From Rhodospirillaceae bacterium (GTDB taxonomy: Bacteria > Pseudomonadota > Alphaproteobacteria > UBA8366): a stretch of 39,882 nt of DNA. The notes under the pieces are model-generated. The model was not told the DNA's origin. It saw only the letters and a program-made list of their open reading frames with translations, and ran no database searches. Numbering within the stretch: the first letter of the stretch is position 1; every line of letters starts with the position of its first letter. The stretch lies in contig PBOR01000038.1 of assembly GCA_002724395.1 (NCBI GenBank), forward strand, positions 70,199 through 110,080, written 5' to 3'. This document shows, piece after piece, positions 17,427 to 26,343 of the stretch. A program made the position numbers and the translations under genes.

Positions 17427-17850
17427 AGTGTCTTGTTTCCTTAGTAGTGTGGGTAGTGTATTTAGCCAACTGTACTGAAATGAACCCGGCAATAGCTGCA
17501 AAAAAACAAAAGAACATAGTGTAGACGGTAGCAATAGAAGTGATGGGCTCGAAAAGCATCAGCATGAACCCAATAGTGAGACTAATCAGTGCACCTATCA
17601 TTGCATCGCGTTTCCCTTTTTGTTGTCCGCATAGCAGGAACCATCCACCCCGCCCAAAGAACAAAAATGGAATCGAAATGGAGGAGCTGTAAATTAACGG
17701 CCGCAAAAAACCATCACTGACAAAGAACGTCAAATGGAGTAGCCAAACAGATTGCATGAGCAACAGTAGTGCTGCGAAGAAACAAGCCCAAGGGGCAACG
17801 CGTACGAACGACATGAGTATCCTAGTCGGCATTTTTTTATCAGCATCCAC
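17416..17850 (-). CDS. Small four-helix membrane protein of unknown function
   Basis: 144 residues with four hydrophobic stretches at about 20-42, 49-68, 84-102 and 104-127, short charged loops (FGRGGWF, GQQKGKRDA) and a hydrophilic tail TTHTTKETRHYDD. I do not recognise the family; the helix spacing resembles small integral proteins of the tripartite tricarboxylate or similar DUF type, but no motif proves it. GTG 17850 or ATG 17832 could be the start and neither has a good ribosome binding site. Its end overlaps the start of the TauD/TfdA gene by 11 nt, suggesting coupled translation and supporting that it is real. Confidence 0.6.
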   Translation of the reverse strand: MDADKKMPTRILMSFVRVAPWACFFAALLLLMQSVWLLHLTFFVSDGFLRPLIYSSSISIPFLFFGRGGWFLLCGQQKGKRDAMIGALISLTIGFMLMLFEPITSIATVYTMFFCFFAAIAGFISVQLAKYTTHTTKETRHYDD

Positions 17851-17886
17851 TATGCCATAGTAGATGGTAAAATTGAAAAGGGGAGA

Positions 17887-18738
17887 ATGATGGGGGAACT
17901 TGACGGTAAGATTGTCGCTTTGACGGGCGGTAGTAAGGGCATTGGGCGCGCCTCAGTAGAGTTGTTTGCCATGGAAGGCGCAACGATTGCCATGTGCGGG
18001 CGTACCAAGGAACCGCTGGATCAGGCGGCTGACGAACTGCGTGAGAAGCATGGTGTCAAGGTACTACCTGTTATCGCCGATATTATGGATCGCCACTCTG
18101 TAGATACCTTTACCAACCAAGTGGGTGAAAAATTTGGTCGGATCGACATTTTGGTCAACAATGCAGGTGAATCCGAGCAGCATAAAAGTGACAAGATTGT
18201 TCGTCCGGTTCTATCGGAAGATCCGGTTGGAGCGGAAGATCTGCCTCCCAGTCGATTTGCGGATATGGATGAGGCGGAGTTTCAGCTTGCCTTTGATCGT
18301 AAATTTTTTGGCATGTTACGGGTAACTCAGGCAGCATTACCTTGGCTCAGAAAATCTGAGGCAGGCAGCATTGTTAACGTTACATCGACTAAAGGAATTC
18401 AGCCGGGACCGCGTATAGCCACTTCGGCTATTGCCTGGGCGGCTTGTATGAATTGGACGCAGGGATTGTCGTTGGAACTGGGTCCGGAAAATATTCGCAT
18501 CAATATTGTGTCGGTAGGAGGTATCGTAACACCAAATTTAATGAATGCTTATGAGCGTTGGGGTAAGGGTATCTCGGAAGAAGAATATTTCCGTCCGCGC
18601 ACTCAAAATGTTCCCTTGCAACGTCTTGGTACGGCGGAAGAAGTAGCCAATGCGATCTATTTTTTGGCGTCTCCGCGAGGGGCTTACGTTTCGGGCCAAT
18701 GTATTGCAACGGACGGCGGCGGCGTGCGGGTCATTTAG
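17887..18738 (+). CDS. SDR-family protein lacking the Tyr-x3-Lys pair
   Basis: 283 residues with a good SDR cofactor site (TGGSKGIGRA, 13-22), IADI, NNAGES (91-96), and the YVSGQ...DGG ending. In the active site region Ser167 (NVTST) is present, but the Tyr position is Ser180 and the Lys position is Trp184 (TSAIAWAAC). There is also an insertion of about 25 residues after NNAG (97-125). It may be a binding or isomerising protein, or a reductase with a rearranged site. GGGGAG precedes the double ATG at 17887/17890. It stands between the minus-strand membrane protein gene and the selenoprotein pair. Confidence 0.88.
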   Translation: MMGELDGKIVALTGGSKGIGRASVELFAMEGATIAMCGRTKEPLDQAADELREKHGVKVLPVIADIMDRHSVDTFTNQVGEKFGRIDILVNNAGESEQHKSDKIVRPVLSEDPVGAEDLPPSRFADMDEAEFQLAFDRKFFGMLRVTQAALPWLRKSEAGSIVNVTSTKGIQPGPRIATSAIAWAACMNWTQGLSLELGPENIRINIVSVGGIVTPNLMNAYERWGKGISEEEYFRPRTQNVPLQRLGTAEEVANAIYFLASPRGAYVSGQCIATDGGGVRVI

Positions 18739-18796
18739 TCTTGTGCGTAGTGTGATTTGGCGGATGGCTTGGCATCTGTTGTACATCAAGCACGGG

Positions 18797-18817
18797 AGAG
18801 CATGCTTAGGGTGCTCT
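18797..18817 (+). terminator. Possible hairpin after the SDR gene
   Basis: AGAGCA (18797-18802) and TGCTCT (18812-18817) pair around a 9-nt loop in the gap between the SDR and selenoprotein genes. There is no T-run, so terminator function is weakly supported. Confidence 0.22.
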
Positions 18818-18895
18818 TGTAAGTGAACTACACCATCTTACCCAAGCAATTCAATAGTGATACAGTTTTGCATCTCATCAGAGGGAGGCTATTCA

Positions 18896-20614
18896 ATGGA
18901 AGTTTATGACCCATCCGGTTCGACGGAAATTACTGAGTTGCACGCGCCGCGCTTGGAAACTCTTAATGGCAAGAAGATCGCTCTTTTATCGAATGATTCC
19001 TGGCAGGCACATCGCACGTTGCCGCTTGTAGGCAAAATGATCAAAGCTGACTATCCAACGGCGGAAATTTTATCGTATGAAGAATTTCCTATCGGAAATG
19101 CGGTGATTGATGCCGATGCAACTGTAGTACGCGCTAAGGAATTGGGTGTGGACGCAGTTATTGTCGGAAACGCTGCCTGAGGAAATTGCTCAACAGCATG
19201 CGGCCGTGCTGCCGCTCGATTAGAATCTGCAGGCATTCCAACTGTTATTTTGACCCGCGAAGATTTTGTGGGTGTCGTTAAAAACGCTGTCGCCGGTCTT
19301 GGTTTTGATCAAGATGCGCCGATGGTGACTTTTCCGATAGATGTTTTTCTTATTGAGAGCGATTTGACGCCGGTGGAAAGCGGCAAACAAGAATTCATCG
19401 ATGGGTTGCTTGATTGGAAACCTGTCGCTGATACCAAGGGAATTCGTAACGCGGAGATGATAGACTTGGATGTCGACGATTACGAAAGTGCGGTGGTTAA
19501 AACAAACAATCTTTTCCTTTCTAATTTATGGGCAGATGGATTGCCAATTATTCCACCAACCGCAGAAAAAATTGACTGGGTACTTCAAGGGACTGACCGG
19601 CCCCGTGACGAGCAAATTGGCAAGTTCATGCCGCGTGGCGGAATCGTGACTGTGGAAACCTGTGCGATATCTCTTGCCATGGCCGGTGGGCGACCGGAAT
19701 ATTTACCGGTTCTCTTGGCCGCTGTTGAAACCATACTTCATCCTGAGATGGATCACGATAAGTGGCAATCTACTTCTGGTATGACGATCCCGGTAATTGT
19801 CGTCAACGGTCCAATTGCTAAGGATATTCGCATAAATTCCGGTTTTGGTTTGATGGGACCAAATCCACAAGCACCGGCGGGCGGCACTATCGGTCGTGCT
19901 ATTCGGCTAATGCAACAAAATGTGGGTGGTGCATTGCCCGGTACGGGTACCATGGCGATATTTGGTGCTATGCGCTTCACGAATGCGGTAATTGCGGAAG
20001 CGGAAGATATGCTCCCCGAAGGCTGGGAGCCGCATGCCACAGAATGGCACGGTATCGAACGAGGGACGAATTCAGTCTCTGTATTCGTTGCCACGGGCGG
20101 CTCCAATATAATCCGTCGTGGCACAGGCAAGGAAACCCTAGAGGTGGAAGCGGAAGACAGTCTCCGTCGTGTTGCTACTTATATGAAAACCGCTAATCCG
20201 CATTATATTCGCGGTTGGACCGATGGTTGTGCAGGGGCGGTTATTATTTCACCGGTGGTTGCCAACCAATTGGCGCAATTAGGCTGGACTAAAAAGAAGG
20301 TTCGTGAGTTTCTTTGGGAGCACACTAAGGTCGATAAGAAAACCGTCATTGATTCCGGTCTAGAACAGTGGATCAGAGCGTCAACTGATCCAGTAGCACA
20401 AGCAGCCGATATTGATCCTTGGCCCATCTCAAGAAGGTCAGACGGTATAATGTTGTTAGTCGCAGGTGGTGCACATCCGACTCATAACTTCTGGCTCCAA
20501 GGAAACGCATTGACTGTTGGGAAATGTTTGGTGGAAACACCAAGCCGCTGGAAAGGTCTATTAGAACAGGCAGATCGAGATATTGGTTGCGCCGACGATT
20601 TGTGTGTTATTTAG
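18896..20614 (+). CDS. UGSC-family selenoprotein, copy 1 (in-frame TGA = Sec95)
   Basis: One 572-residue protein read through an in-frame TGA at 19178-19180. The part before TGA (94 residues) is a Rossmann-like domain (LNGKKIALLSND, GVDAVIVGNAA) and the frame continues after it as U-GNCSTACGRAAARLESAGI. This matches the known UGSC selenoprotein family, where U-G-x-C is a redox motif; here U95, C98 and C102. No start codon with a ribosome binding site exists after the TGA, and the segment just after it is conserved in the tandem copy. A C-terminal domain follows (DGLPIIPPT, MPRGGIVTVE, MAGGRPEYLPVLLAA, IVVNGPIAK, NSGFGLMGP) that I know only from uncharacterised proteins, ending in C-x4-C-V-I. 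GAGGGAGG lies before ATG 18896. Probably a cytosolic thiol/selenol redox enzyme; reaction unknown. Confidence 0.88.
19178..19211 (+). promoter_or_regulatory. Sec codon and candidate bacterial SECIS hairpin, copy 1
   Basis: TGA at 19178-19180 is followed after 13 nt by CAGCATG (19194-19200), loop CGGC (19201-19204) and CGTGCTG (19205-19211). That gives a 7-bp stem with one U-G pair. The apical loop starts 20 nt after the TGA and has G among its first two bases, in line with known bacterial SECIS rules. It lies within coding sequence, as bacterial SECIS elements do. Confidence 0.72.
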
Positions 20615-20676
20615 CCTTTCTTTGACCGCCTGAGTGTTCGTTGATAGGGTCCCAGGATATAAATTCGAGGAGATCT

Positions 20677-22410
20677 ATGATGACTAACTTGGATGTTTTC
20701 GATCCGACAGGTGCGATTGAAATCACGCAGCTTCATGCGCCTCGCTTGGATGGGCTTGATGGTAAGCGCGTCGGCATTATTTCCAATGACGAGTGGCAAG
20801 CGCATCGCACCTTGCCTTTGGTGACTGAATTTTTGCAGCGGAAATTTCCTGCTGTAGAAATTATTCCCCAAGACCAGTTTCCTTTTGGCAATGATGAGAT
20901 TGACTCAGACAATACGGTAACGGCGGCCAGAGCTAATGAGGTCGATGCCGTTATTATGGGAAATGCTGCTTGAGGCCGTTGCGCCACTGCATGCGGCCGT
21001 GCTGTCGCTAGGCTGGAAACAGCTGGAATTCCTACCGTATTGCTAACTCGGGACGATTTTACCGGCGTAGTCAAGAATGCCATGTCTGGCCTTGGTTTTG
21101 ATACGGATGCCTCCATGGTGACATTTCCCATCGACCTGTTTATGGCTGAGAGTGACCTTACGCTTTTGGAAACACAAGGGTCTGAATTTGCCGAAGGGTT
21201 GATCGATTGGAAGCCTGTGGCGTCGGAGATCGGATTACGTAATGCCCCAATGATAACTATTCCCGGGAGAGATTACGAAGATGCAACGAACCAACTCCAT
21301 AACTGGTTTTTAATGAACTCATGGGGCGATGGGTTACCGATTAATCCGCCAACCAAAAAGCGCGTCTCTTGGATCTTAGAAGGTACGGACCGACCGAGCG
21401 ATCATGTGGTGGGCAAGCTGATGCCTCGCGGTGGTATAGTGACGGTGGAAACTGCCGCAGTTTCGCTTTCTATGGCGGGTGGTCGGCCGGAGTATTTGCC
21501 GGTACTTCTTGCGGCAATTGATGCTATTTTAGATCCCGGTTTGAATCATGCCTTTTGGCAGGCTTCATCAGGTAGCCAGTTTCCGGTGGTGATCGTTAAT
21601 GGGCCAATCGCTAAACAGATTAGACTTAACTCAGGTTTTGGGCTTTTGGGACCTGATCCGCAACGGCCTGCTGGTTTGGCGATTGGGCGGGCTATTCGCT
21701 TGCTTCAACAAAATGTTGGTGGTGCGATTCCTGGAGTTGGAACGATGGCAATATTTGGGCACATGCGTGCAACAAATGTGGTTTTTGCCGAAGATGAAGA
21801 TAATTTGCCTCCAGGGTGGAATGCCTATGCCAGTGAGCGACATGGATTTGAGCCCAGCACCAACGCGGTATCCGTCATTGCTTGCTCTGGGGGGATGAAC
21901 ATCATGCGCCGCGGTACGGGCAAGGAGACGGCGGATGAGGAAATCGAGCAAAGTCTAAATCGAGTTGCGCGTTATTTGTCGCAACCCACCTTTCATTATC
22001 TTGCGGGCTATGAACAGGGTACACCAGGTGTTTTGATGATGTCCGGCTCTTTGGCGCAACGGTTTGCGGATTTGGGGTGGAATAAAGAGCTTATCAAGAA
22101 GGCCTTATGGGATCGTACGAAGATTCCTCACGTGGATCTTGAAAAATGTGGTTTGTCGCAATGGCTGGAAATGGATACAAGAGCAGCTGTCACGGCTTCC
22201 TTAAGGGAAGATCCATGGCCCATAAGTGCGAGTGCGAATAATCTTGCTTTTGTGGTCGCTGGCGGTGGACATCCCACTCATAATTTCTGGTTCCAAGCCA
22301 ACTCACCGCGTGTGGTGGGCCGCCAGATTGAAACACCGAATAATATGTCTGCTTTGCTTGAGCGCGCAGATCAAGATCTTGGATGTGGCACGGATGTTTG
22401 CTTGATTTAG
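20677..22410 (+). CDS. UGSC-family selenoprotein, copy 2 (in-frame TGA = Sec99)
   Basis: A 577-residue tandem paralogue of the preceding gene, read through TGA 20971-20973. The context is MGNAA-U-GRCATACGRAVARLETAGI, giving U99, C102 and C106. N-terminal motifs LDGKRVGIISNDEWQAHRTLPLV and the C-terminal domain (DGLPINPPT, MPRGGIVTVE, MAGGRPEYLPVLLAA, VIVNGPIAK, QQNVGGA) match copy 1 throughout, about 70% in the central block by eye. It ends in C-x4-C-L-I. GAGGAGA precedes ATG 20677/20680, 62 nt after copy 1, so the two are probably one operon and may form a heteromer. Two independent genes with TGA at the same codon argue strongly against a sequencing error or a nonsense mutation. Confidence 0.88.
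20971..21005 (+). promoter_or_regulatory. Sec codon and candidate bacterial SECIS hairpin, copy 2
   Basis: TGA at 20971-20973, then GCATG (20989-20993), loop CGGC (20994-20997) and CGTGC (20998-21002). One T-T mismatch and two further pairs (A20986-T21005, C20987-G21004) extend the stem. The loop again starts 20 nt after TGA. The 16-nt run GCATGCGGCCGTGCTG is identical to copy 1. Confidence 0.68.
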
Positions 22411-22620
22411 GAACATATAAAGCGTCGGGATTTATTATATTGGCAAGTTCGAAATTGTTTTAAGCGGATCCCGGAGACAAGAGCGAACCCGAACCTCAGT
22501 ATCATGAAATCATGTCTATCTTCTCAGTGCCATCGGCTTATTGCCTTATTATGCACACGCTCTGTAGACTGAACTCATCTTAGCGGGTTACATCTCTCTT
22601 AACCATTTCGGGAGGAAGTC

Positions 22621-24645
22621 GTGACCAATAAAATAATATTAGAAGTTGTTGACCAGAGGCCGTTTGCGGGCGGTCATGAATTTGGTGCAATAGGTGCTTA
22701 TGAGCGCTTGCGGGGCTGGGCACATCATGCGGTGGATCCAAAAGCGCCAGGGCAAGTGGATGTCACAGATATCGACAATGCTCGGGTCAATGCAGAAGGA
22801 TTGGTGGAATTTTCTGCCGAATTTTACATAGTCCGTCCAGTCGATCCGACAAAGGGCAATAACCGGTTATTTTACGATTATGGAAATCGTGGCAATATTC
22901 GAGCCTTCCAATTTTTTAACGACGCTCCCCATTCCAATGATCCTTTGTCCTTAAAGGAAGCAGGCAATGGCTATTTGATGAAACGGGGTTACTGCTTCAT
23001 GTGGAGTGCATGGCAAGGCGACTTGTTGCCGGGAGATGACCGAGTGACAATGAAACTGCCGATCGCGACTAATGGAGGCTCATCGATCACGGGTAAGGTT
23101 CGCCAGGAATATATTCCTGCCTCTCCCACCGACTGCTTTGCATTATCCGGTCGTGCGGCAACGCGCAGTCATCCAACCGTTTCGCGTGATACATCTAAAG
23201 CGCAGCTAACCAAACGCCGTTATGCAGAGGATGAACGTATTTCGATTCCGGCGGAGCAGTGGGAGTTTGCTCAAGTGGTAAGCGGTTTGGGTATGTCCGG
23301 TGAAGTGACGCGTGGATCCAGTGAGATGGCCATTTTACCCTCGGACGAATTCATTTATTTACATGGTGGCTTTCAACCGGGCTGGATTTACGAACTGGTT
23401 TACAATGGCAAGGACCCGCTTGTGATGGGGCTAGGCCATGTCGCGGTGCGTGACCTCGTCAGTTTCCTAAAATTTGGTACCAAAGATGCGGCCGGGAACA
23501 ATAATCCGCTGGGATCCATAGAAAAAGCCTATGCGTGGGGGCGCTCTCAGACCGGTCGTTGTATTCGTGATTTCATTTATCGTGGGTTTAACGGAGATAC
23601 TGATGGCCGCCGCGTGTTTGATGGTATGATGCCCCATGTGTCCGGTGGCGGTCGTATGTGGCTGAACCACCGCTTTGCTAACGCGGTCTCAATGGCTGGT
23701 CAGCAATATGAAGATCACTATATTTATGCTGACCGATTTCCATTCTCCTATGCAGAATGCACCGATCATTTGACGGGGAAATCGGATGCAATTTTAAAGC
23801 GCCCTAATACGGATCCACTAGTCATGCATACACAGACAGCGACTGAATATTGGCAGCGGCGTGGGTCCTTGGTGCATACTGACACGCAGGGTAATGATCT
23901 TGAGCAGCCTGATACGGTGCGGGTCTTCTTGTGGTCGAGTTCGCAACATAATGCCCCACCTATCGATGGTGCGCCCGATGTTGGTATTTGCCAGAATTAT
24001 TCGAATATCGTTACCACCTCTATGCTTTTCCGTGCCATGTTAGATGCTATGGATGCATGGGCGACTGATGGTATCGCGCCTCCAGATTCTCGGATCCCTA
24101 CACGAAAAGAAGGTACTCTCGTTTCTTACGAGGATTGGAAAAAGAAGTTCCCTGCAATTCCTGGTACGATGATCCCAACGGGACCTGCAAGTTTGAAGTT
24201 ACTTGATCATGGGCCTGATGCAGATAACGGGATCTTTTCAAAAGAACCTCCAGAAGTGATTGAAGCGGAAGGCTATACAATTCTCATTCCGTCCTGCGAT
24301 GAAGATGGCAATGATGTGCCTGGTGTGCGAGCGCCTATGGTGCAGGCGCCCATGGGCACCTATGTCGGCTGGAACCTGCGTGCACGCGGTTTTGGACACG
24401 GCGCCACCTACGAATTCAATGGAAGCTATATTCCCTTTGCAGACTCGCCTGAAGAGCGTGACTTTATTTCGGACCCAAGACCCTCGGTTCTGGATAGATA
24501 TGCCACGCAGAAAGATTATTCTGCAGCTATTGAAGCCGCCTGCCGACGATTAATTGCTGAGAGGCTTATGTTAGAAGAGGACATCCAACAGGCCTTGGCA
24601 ACGGCGGATGATTGGGGCCGCCCACGACATGTTACGGGCTTATAG
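22621..24645 (+). CDS. Large alpha/beta hydrolase domain-containing protein
   Basis: 674 residues of the long alpha/beta hydrolase domain family (Abhydrolase_10-like). N-terminal FGAIGAYERLRGWAHHAVDP and NNRLFYDYGNRG are typical of this group. The nucleophile elbow is WGRSQTGR with Ser309, followed by RCIRDFIYRGFNGD. Family members are thought to be esterases or amidases, but I know of no firm substrate. No signal peptide is visible. GTG 22621 has GGGAGGAAG just before it. It lies 210 nt after the second selenoprotein gene; that gap shows no gene. A probable terminator follows, so it may be a separate unit or the end of the selenoprotein operon. Confidence 0.87.
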   Translation: MTNKIILEVVDQRPFAGGHEFGAIGAYERLRGWAHHAVDPKAPGQVDVTDIDNARVNAEGLVEFSAEFYIVRPVDPTKGNNRLFYDYGNRGNIRAFQFFNDAPHSNDPLSLKEAGNGYLMKRGYCFMWSAWQGDLLPGDDRVTMKLPIATNGGSSITGKVRQEYIPASPTDCFALSGRAATRSHPTVSRDTSKAQLTKRRYAEDERISIPAEQWEFAQVVSGLGMSGEVTRGSSEMAILPSDEFIYLHGGFQPGWIYELVYNGKDPLVMGLGHVAVRDLVSFLKFGTKDAAGNNNPLGSIEKAYAWGRSQTGRCIRDFIYRGFNGDTDGRRVFDGMMPHVSGGGRMWLNHRFANAVSMAGQQYEDHYIYADRFPFSYAECTDHLTGKSDAILKRPNTDPLVMHTQTATEYWQRRGSLVHTDTQGNDLEQPDTVRVFLWSSSQHNAPPIDGAPDVGICQNYSNIVTTSMLFRAMLDAMDAWATDGIAPPDSRIPTRKEGTLVSYEDWKKKFPAIPGTMIPTGPASLKLLDHGPDADNGIFSKEPPEVIEAEGYTILIPSCDEDGNDVPGVRAPMVQAPMGTYVGWNLRARGFGHGATYEFNGSYIPFADSPEERDFISDPRPSVLDRYATQKDYSAAIEAACRRLIAERLMLEEDIQQALATADDWGRPRHVTGL

Positions 24646-24672
24646 CGATAGTGATTAATGCGGAAAAAGGTA

Positions 24673-24713
24673 GAGAGATGTTTGAAGCACCAGGAATCTC
24701 TCGGCACTTTTTT
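24673..24713 (+). terminator. Probable terminator after the alpha/beta hydrolase gene
   Basis: GAGAGAT (24673-24679) pairs with ATCTCTC (24696-24702) around a 16-nt loop; GGCAC and a run of six T (24708-24713) follow. The T-run is five bases off the stem, so this is likely but not textbook. Confidence 0.4.
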
Positions 24714-24880
24714 ATTCTCCCAAAGACTTCCAATTGTTCAGCAAAGTGCCTCTATATTTTGGGATGTCACTATTGACGCTACAGCCGGTCAAGCTATGCT
24801 GCGCAGCAGAATGCTGGTCTAATATTATTTAAAAAGTATAGAAGAGCGTCCCACGGTTGGATGCGACAGGACAAAATTCG

Positions 24881-25465
24881 GTGAAATTAGAAAATTCCTT
24901 CGATGTGGCAGCACCGCCATCTGAGGCCTGGGCAGTATTGGTTGATGTTCAAAGGGTTGCGCCATGCGTGCCGGGTGCCACTTTGACAGAAAAGATTGAA
25001 GATAATGCCTATAAGGGTTCCATGAAGGTGAAACTCGGCCCGGTAAGCTTACTATTCGAGGGTGAGGCAAAGTTCGTTGAGCGAGATGATGCAAACTTTT
25101 GCGCCCGCATAAAAGCCGAGGGGCGTGAATCAAAAGGCCGCGGTGGTGCGCAGGCTGATGTGGATTTTTTATTAGTGGGAAGCCGAGAGGGCTCCGCAGT
25201 TACGATTATTACTGATTTAACGCTCAATGGTCCAGTTGCCCAATACGGTCGGAGCCAAGGTATAATTGCTTCTGTCGCGGAAGAAATGGTAACGCGGTTT
25301 GCCGATTGTTTGCGGGACAAAGTATTGACCCAGAATGACGGAGTAGGTGTTTCGGTCTCCCCTAAAGCTCCTATGCAAGAACAAAGCACTACCACTTCTG
25401 GCATGAATATCCTGTTCGGTGCGCTGAAACGATGGGTAAAAGAACTCTTTAGTAGAGGATTGTAG
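24881..25465 (+). CDS. CoxG-like SRPBCC-family protein
   Basis: 194 residues resembling CoxG / carbon monoxide dehydrogenase subunit G. VKLENSFDVAAPPSEAWAVL opens the SRPBCC helix-grip fold, then CVPGATLTE, GSMKVKLGPVSLLFEG, and a C-terminal variable region ending in a hydrophobic-basic tail (MNILFGALKRWVKELF), which in CoxG relatives is linked to membrane recruitment. GTG 24881 is chosen because AGGA lies 9 nt ahead and the protein then starts like its family; the frame is open eight codons further upstream. It opens the Mo-hydroxylase operon, with two bases to CoxM. Confidence 0.87.
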   Translation: MKLENSFDVAAPPSEAWAVLVDVQRVAPCVPGATLTEKIEDNAYKGSMKVKLGPVSLLFEGEAKFVERDDANFCARIKAEGRESKGRGGAQADVDFLLVGSREGSAVTIITDLTLNGPVAQYGRSQGIIASVAEEMVTRFADCLRDKVLTQNDGVGVSVSPKAPMQEQSTTTSGMNILFGALKRWVKELFSRGL

Positions 25466-25467
25466 AA

Positions 25468-26343
25468 GTGAAGCCACCAGTCTTTACCTATCATAGACCG
25501 ACAAGCCTGTCTGAGGCTCTCGACATGCTTGCCGAATTTGAGGATGCAAAAATTCTGGCTGGCGGCCAATCGCTGATGCCAATGATGAACTTTCGATATG
25601 TGATGCCGGAGCATGTCATCGATATAAACCGCATACCGGAAATCGCACAAATCGAAGAAACCGGTGAGGGCATAAAATTTGGGGCCATGGTGCGCCACAA
25701 TCAAGCTAAGAATTCTAAGGGTGTGGTAGCAAGATGTCCCTTGATTTCCCATGGTTTGGAATTCGTAGCTCATATTCAAATTAGAAATCGCGGCACCATT
25801 GGTGGTTCGGTTGCCCATTTAGATCCGTCTGCGGAGTGGCCAGGTTTGTTGGCAGCGCATGACGCCGTGATGCATGTCCAAAGCAAAGGCGCTAACCGAG
25901 ATGTGCCTATCGCTGAGTGGTCCCTAGGATACATGACGCCCAACATCGAGGAAGGTGAAATGCTGACAGGTGTTTCGGTGACGGCTTGGCCTGCAGGACA
26001 TAGTTACGGGTTTGCTGAACTTGCGCGACGTAAGGGTGACTTTGCGTTAGCGGGTGCGGCGGTGCTTTTGAATTTCGCAGGCGATAAAATCGATCGAGCG
26101 GCTATTGCCCTGATAGGCGTTGACACCGGCCCGGTCCGTCTTCCGGATGCAGAATCACTTTTAAAGGATGAATGTTGGTCTGACGCGTTGCTTGAAGAGG
26201 CTGCAAATAAGGCCAGTGTTGTTTCCGGACTCGACGATGTCCATGCCACGGCGGCTTATAGGCAGAAAATTGCAGTCGTCATGGTGCGACGGGCGTTGGA
26301 GCAGGCTGTAGCGCGATACAACGGCGAGGCGATGGCAGCATGA
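25468..26343 (+). CDS. CoxM-like FAD-binding subunit of a molybdenum hydroxylase
   Basis: 291 residues of the FAD-binding (CoxM / XdhB-type) subunit, which passes electrons from the iron-sulfur subunit to FAD. Both flavin motifs are visible: AGGQSLMPMMNFR (31-43) and NRGTIGGSVAHLDP (107-120). The protein ends with the usual CO dehydrogenase flavoprotein C-terminal domain. It starts at GTG 25468 two bases after the CoxG stop and overlaps the CoxS gene by 4 nt (ATGA), so the subunits are co-translated. Confidence 0.93.
   Translation: MKPPVFTYHRPTSLSEALDMLAEFEDAKILAGGQSLMPMMNFRYVMPEHVIDINRIPEIAQIEETGEGIKFGAMVRHNQAKNSKGVVARCPLISHGLEFVAHIQIRNRGTIGGSVAHLDPSAEWPGLLAAHDAVMHVQSKGANRDVPIAEWSLGYMTPNIEEGEMLTGVSVTAWPAGHSYGFAELARRKGDFALAGAAVLLNFAGDKIDRAAIALIGVDTGPVRLPDAESLLKDECWSDALLEEAANKASVVSGLDDVHATAAYRQKIAVVMVRRALEQAVARYNGEAMAA

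Noticed and set aside
18896..22410. Reading the two TGA-interrupted genes as pseudogenes or as four separate genes
   Set aside because: TGA is at the same codon in both paralogues, the frame is kept, residues after it are conserved, and the second halves lack start signals.
6561..24713. Shared CTCGGCACTTTTTT in the gaps at about 6559-6573 and 24700-24713, considered as a mobile element end or attachment site
   Set aside because: A 14-nt match ending in a T-run is within chance for 40 kb; no inverted partner or target duplication was found.
25009..25818. Long minus-strand open frame of 269 codons opposite coxG and coxM
   Set aside because: It lies wholly opposite two well-recognised genes and shows no family motif or start signal; an antisense shadow.
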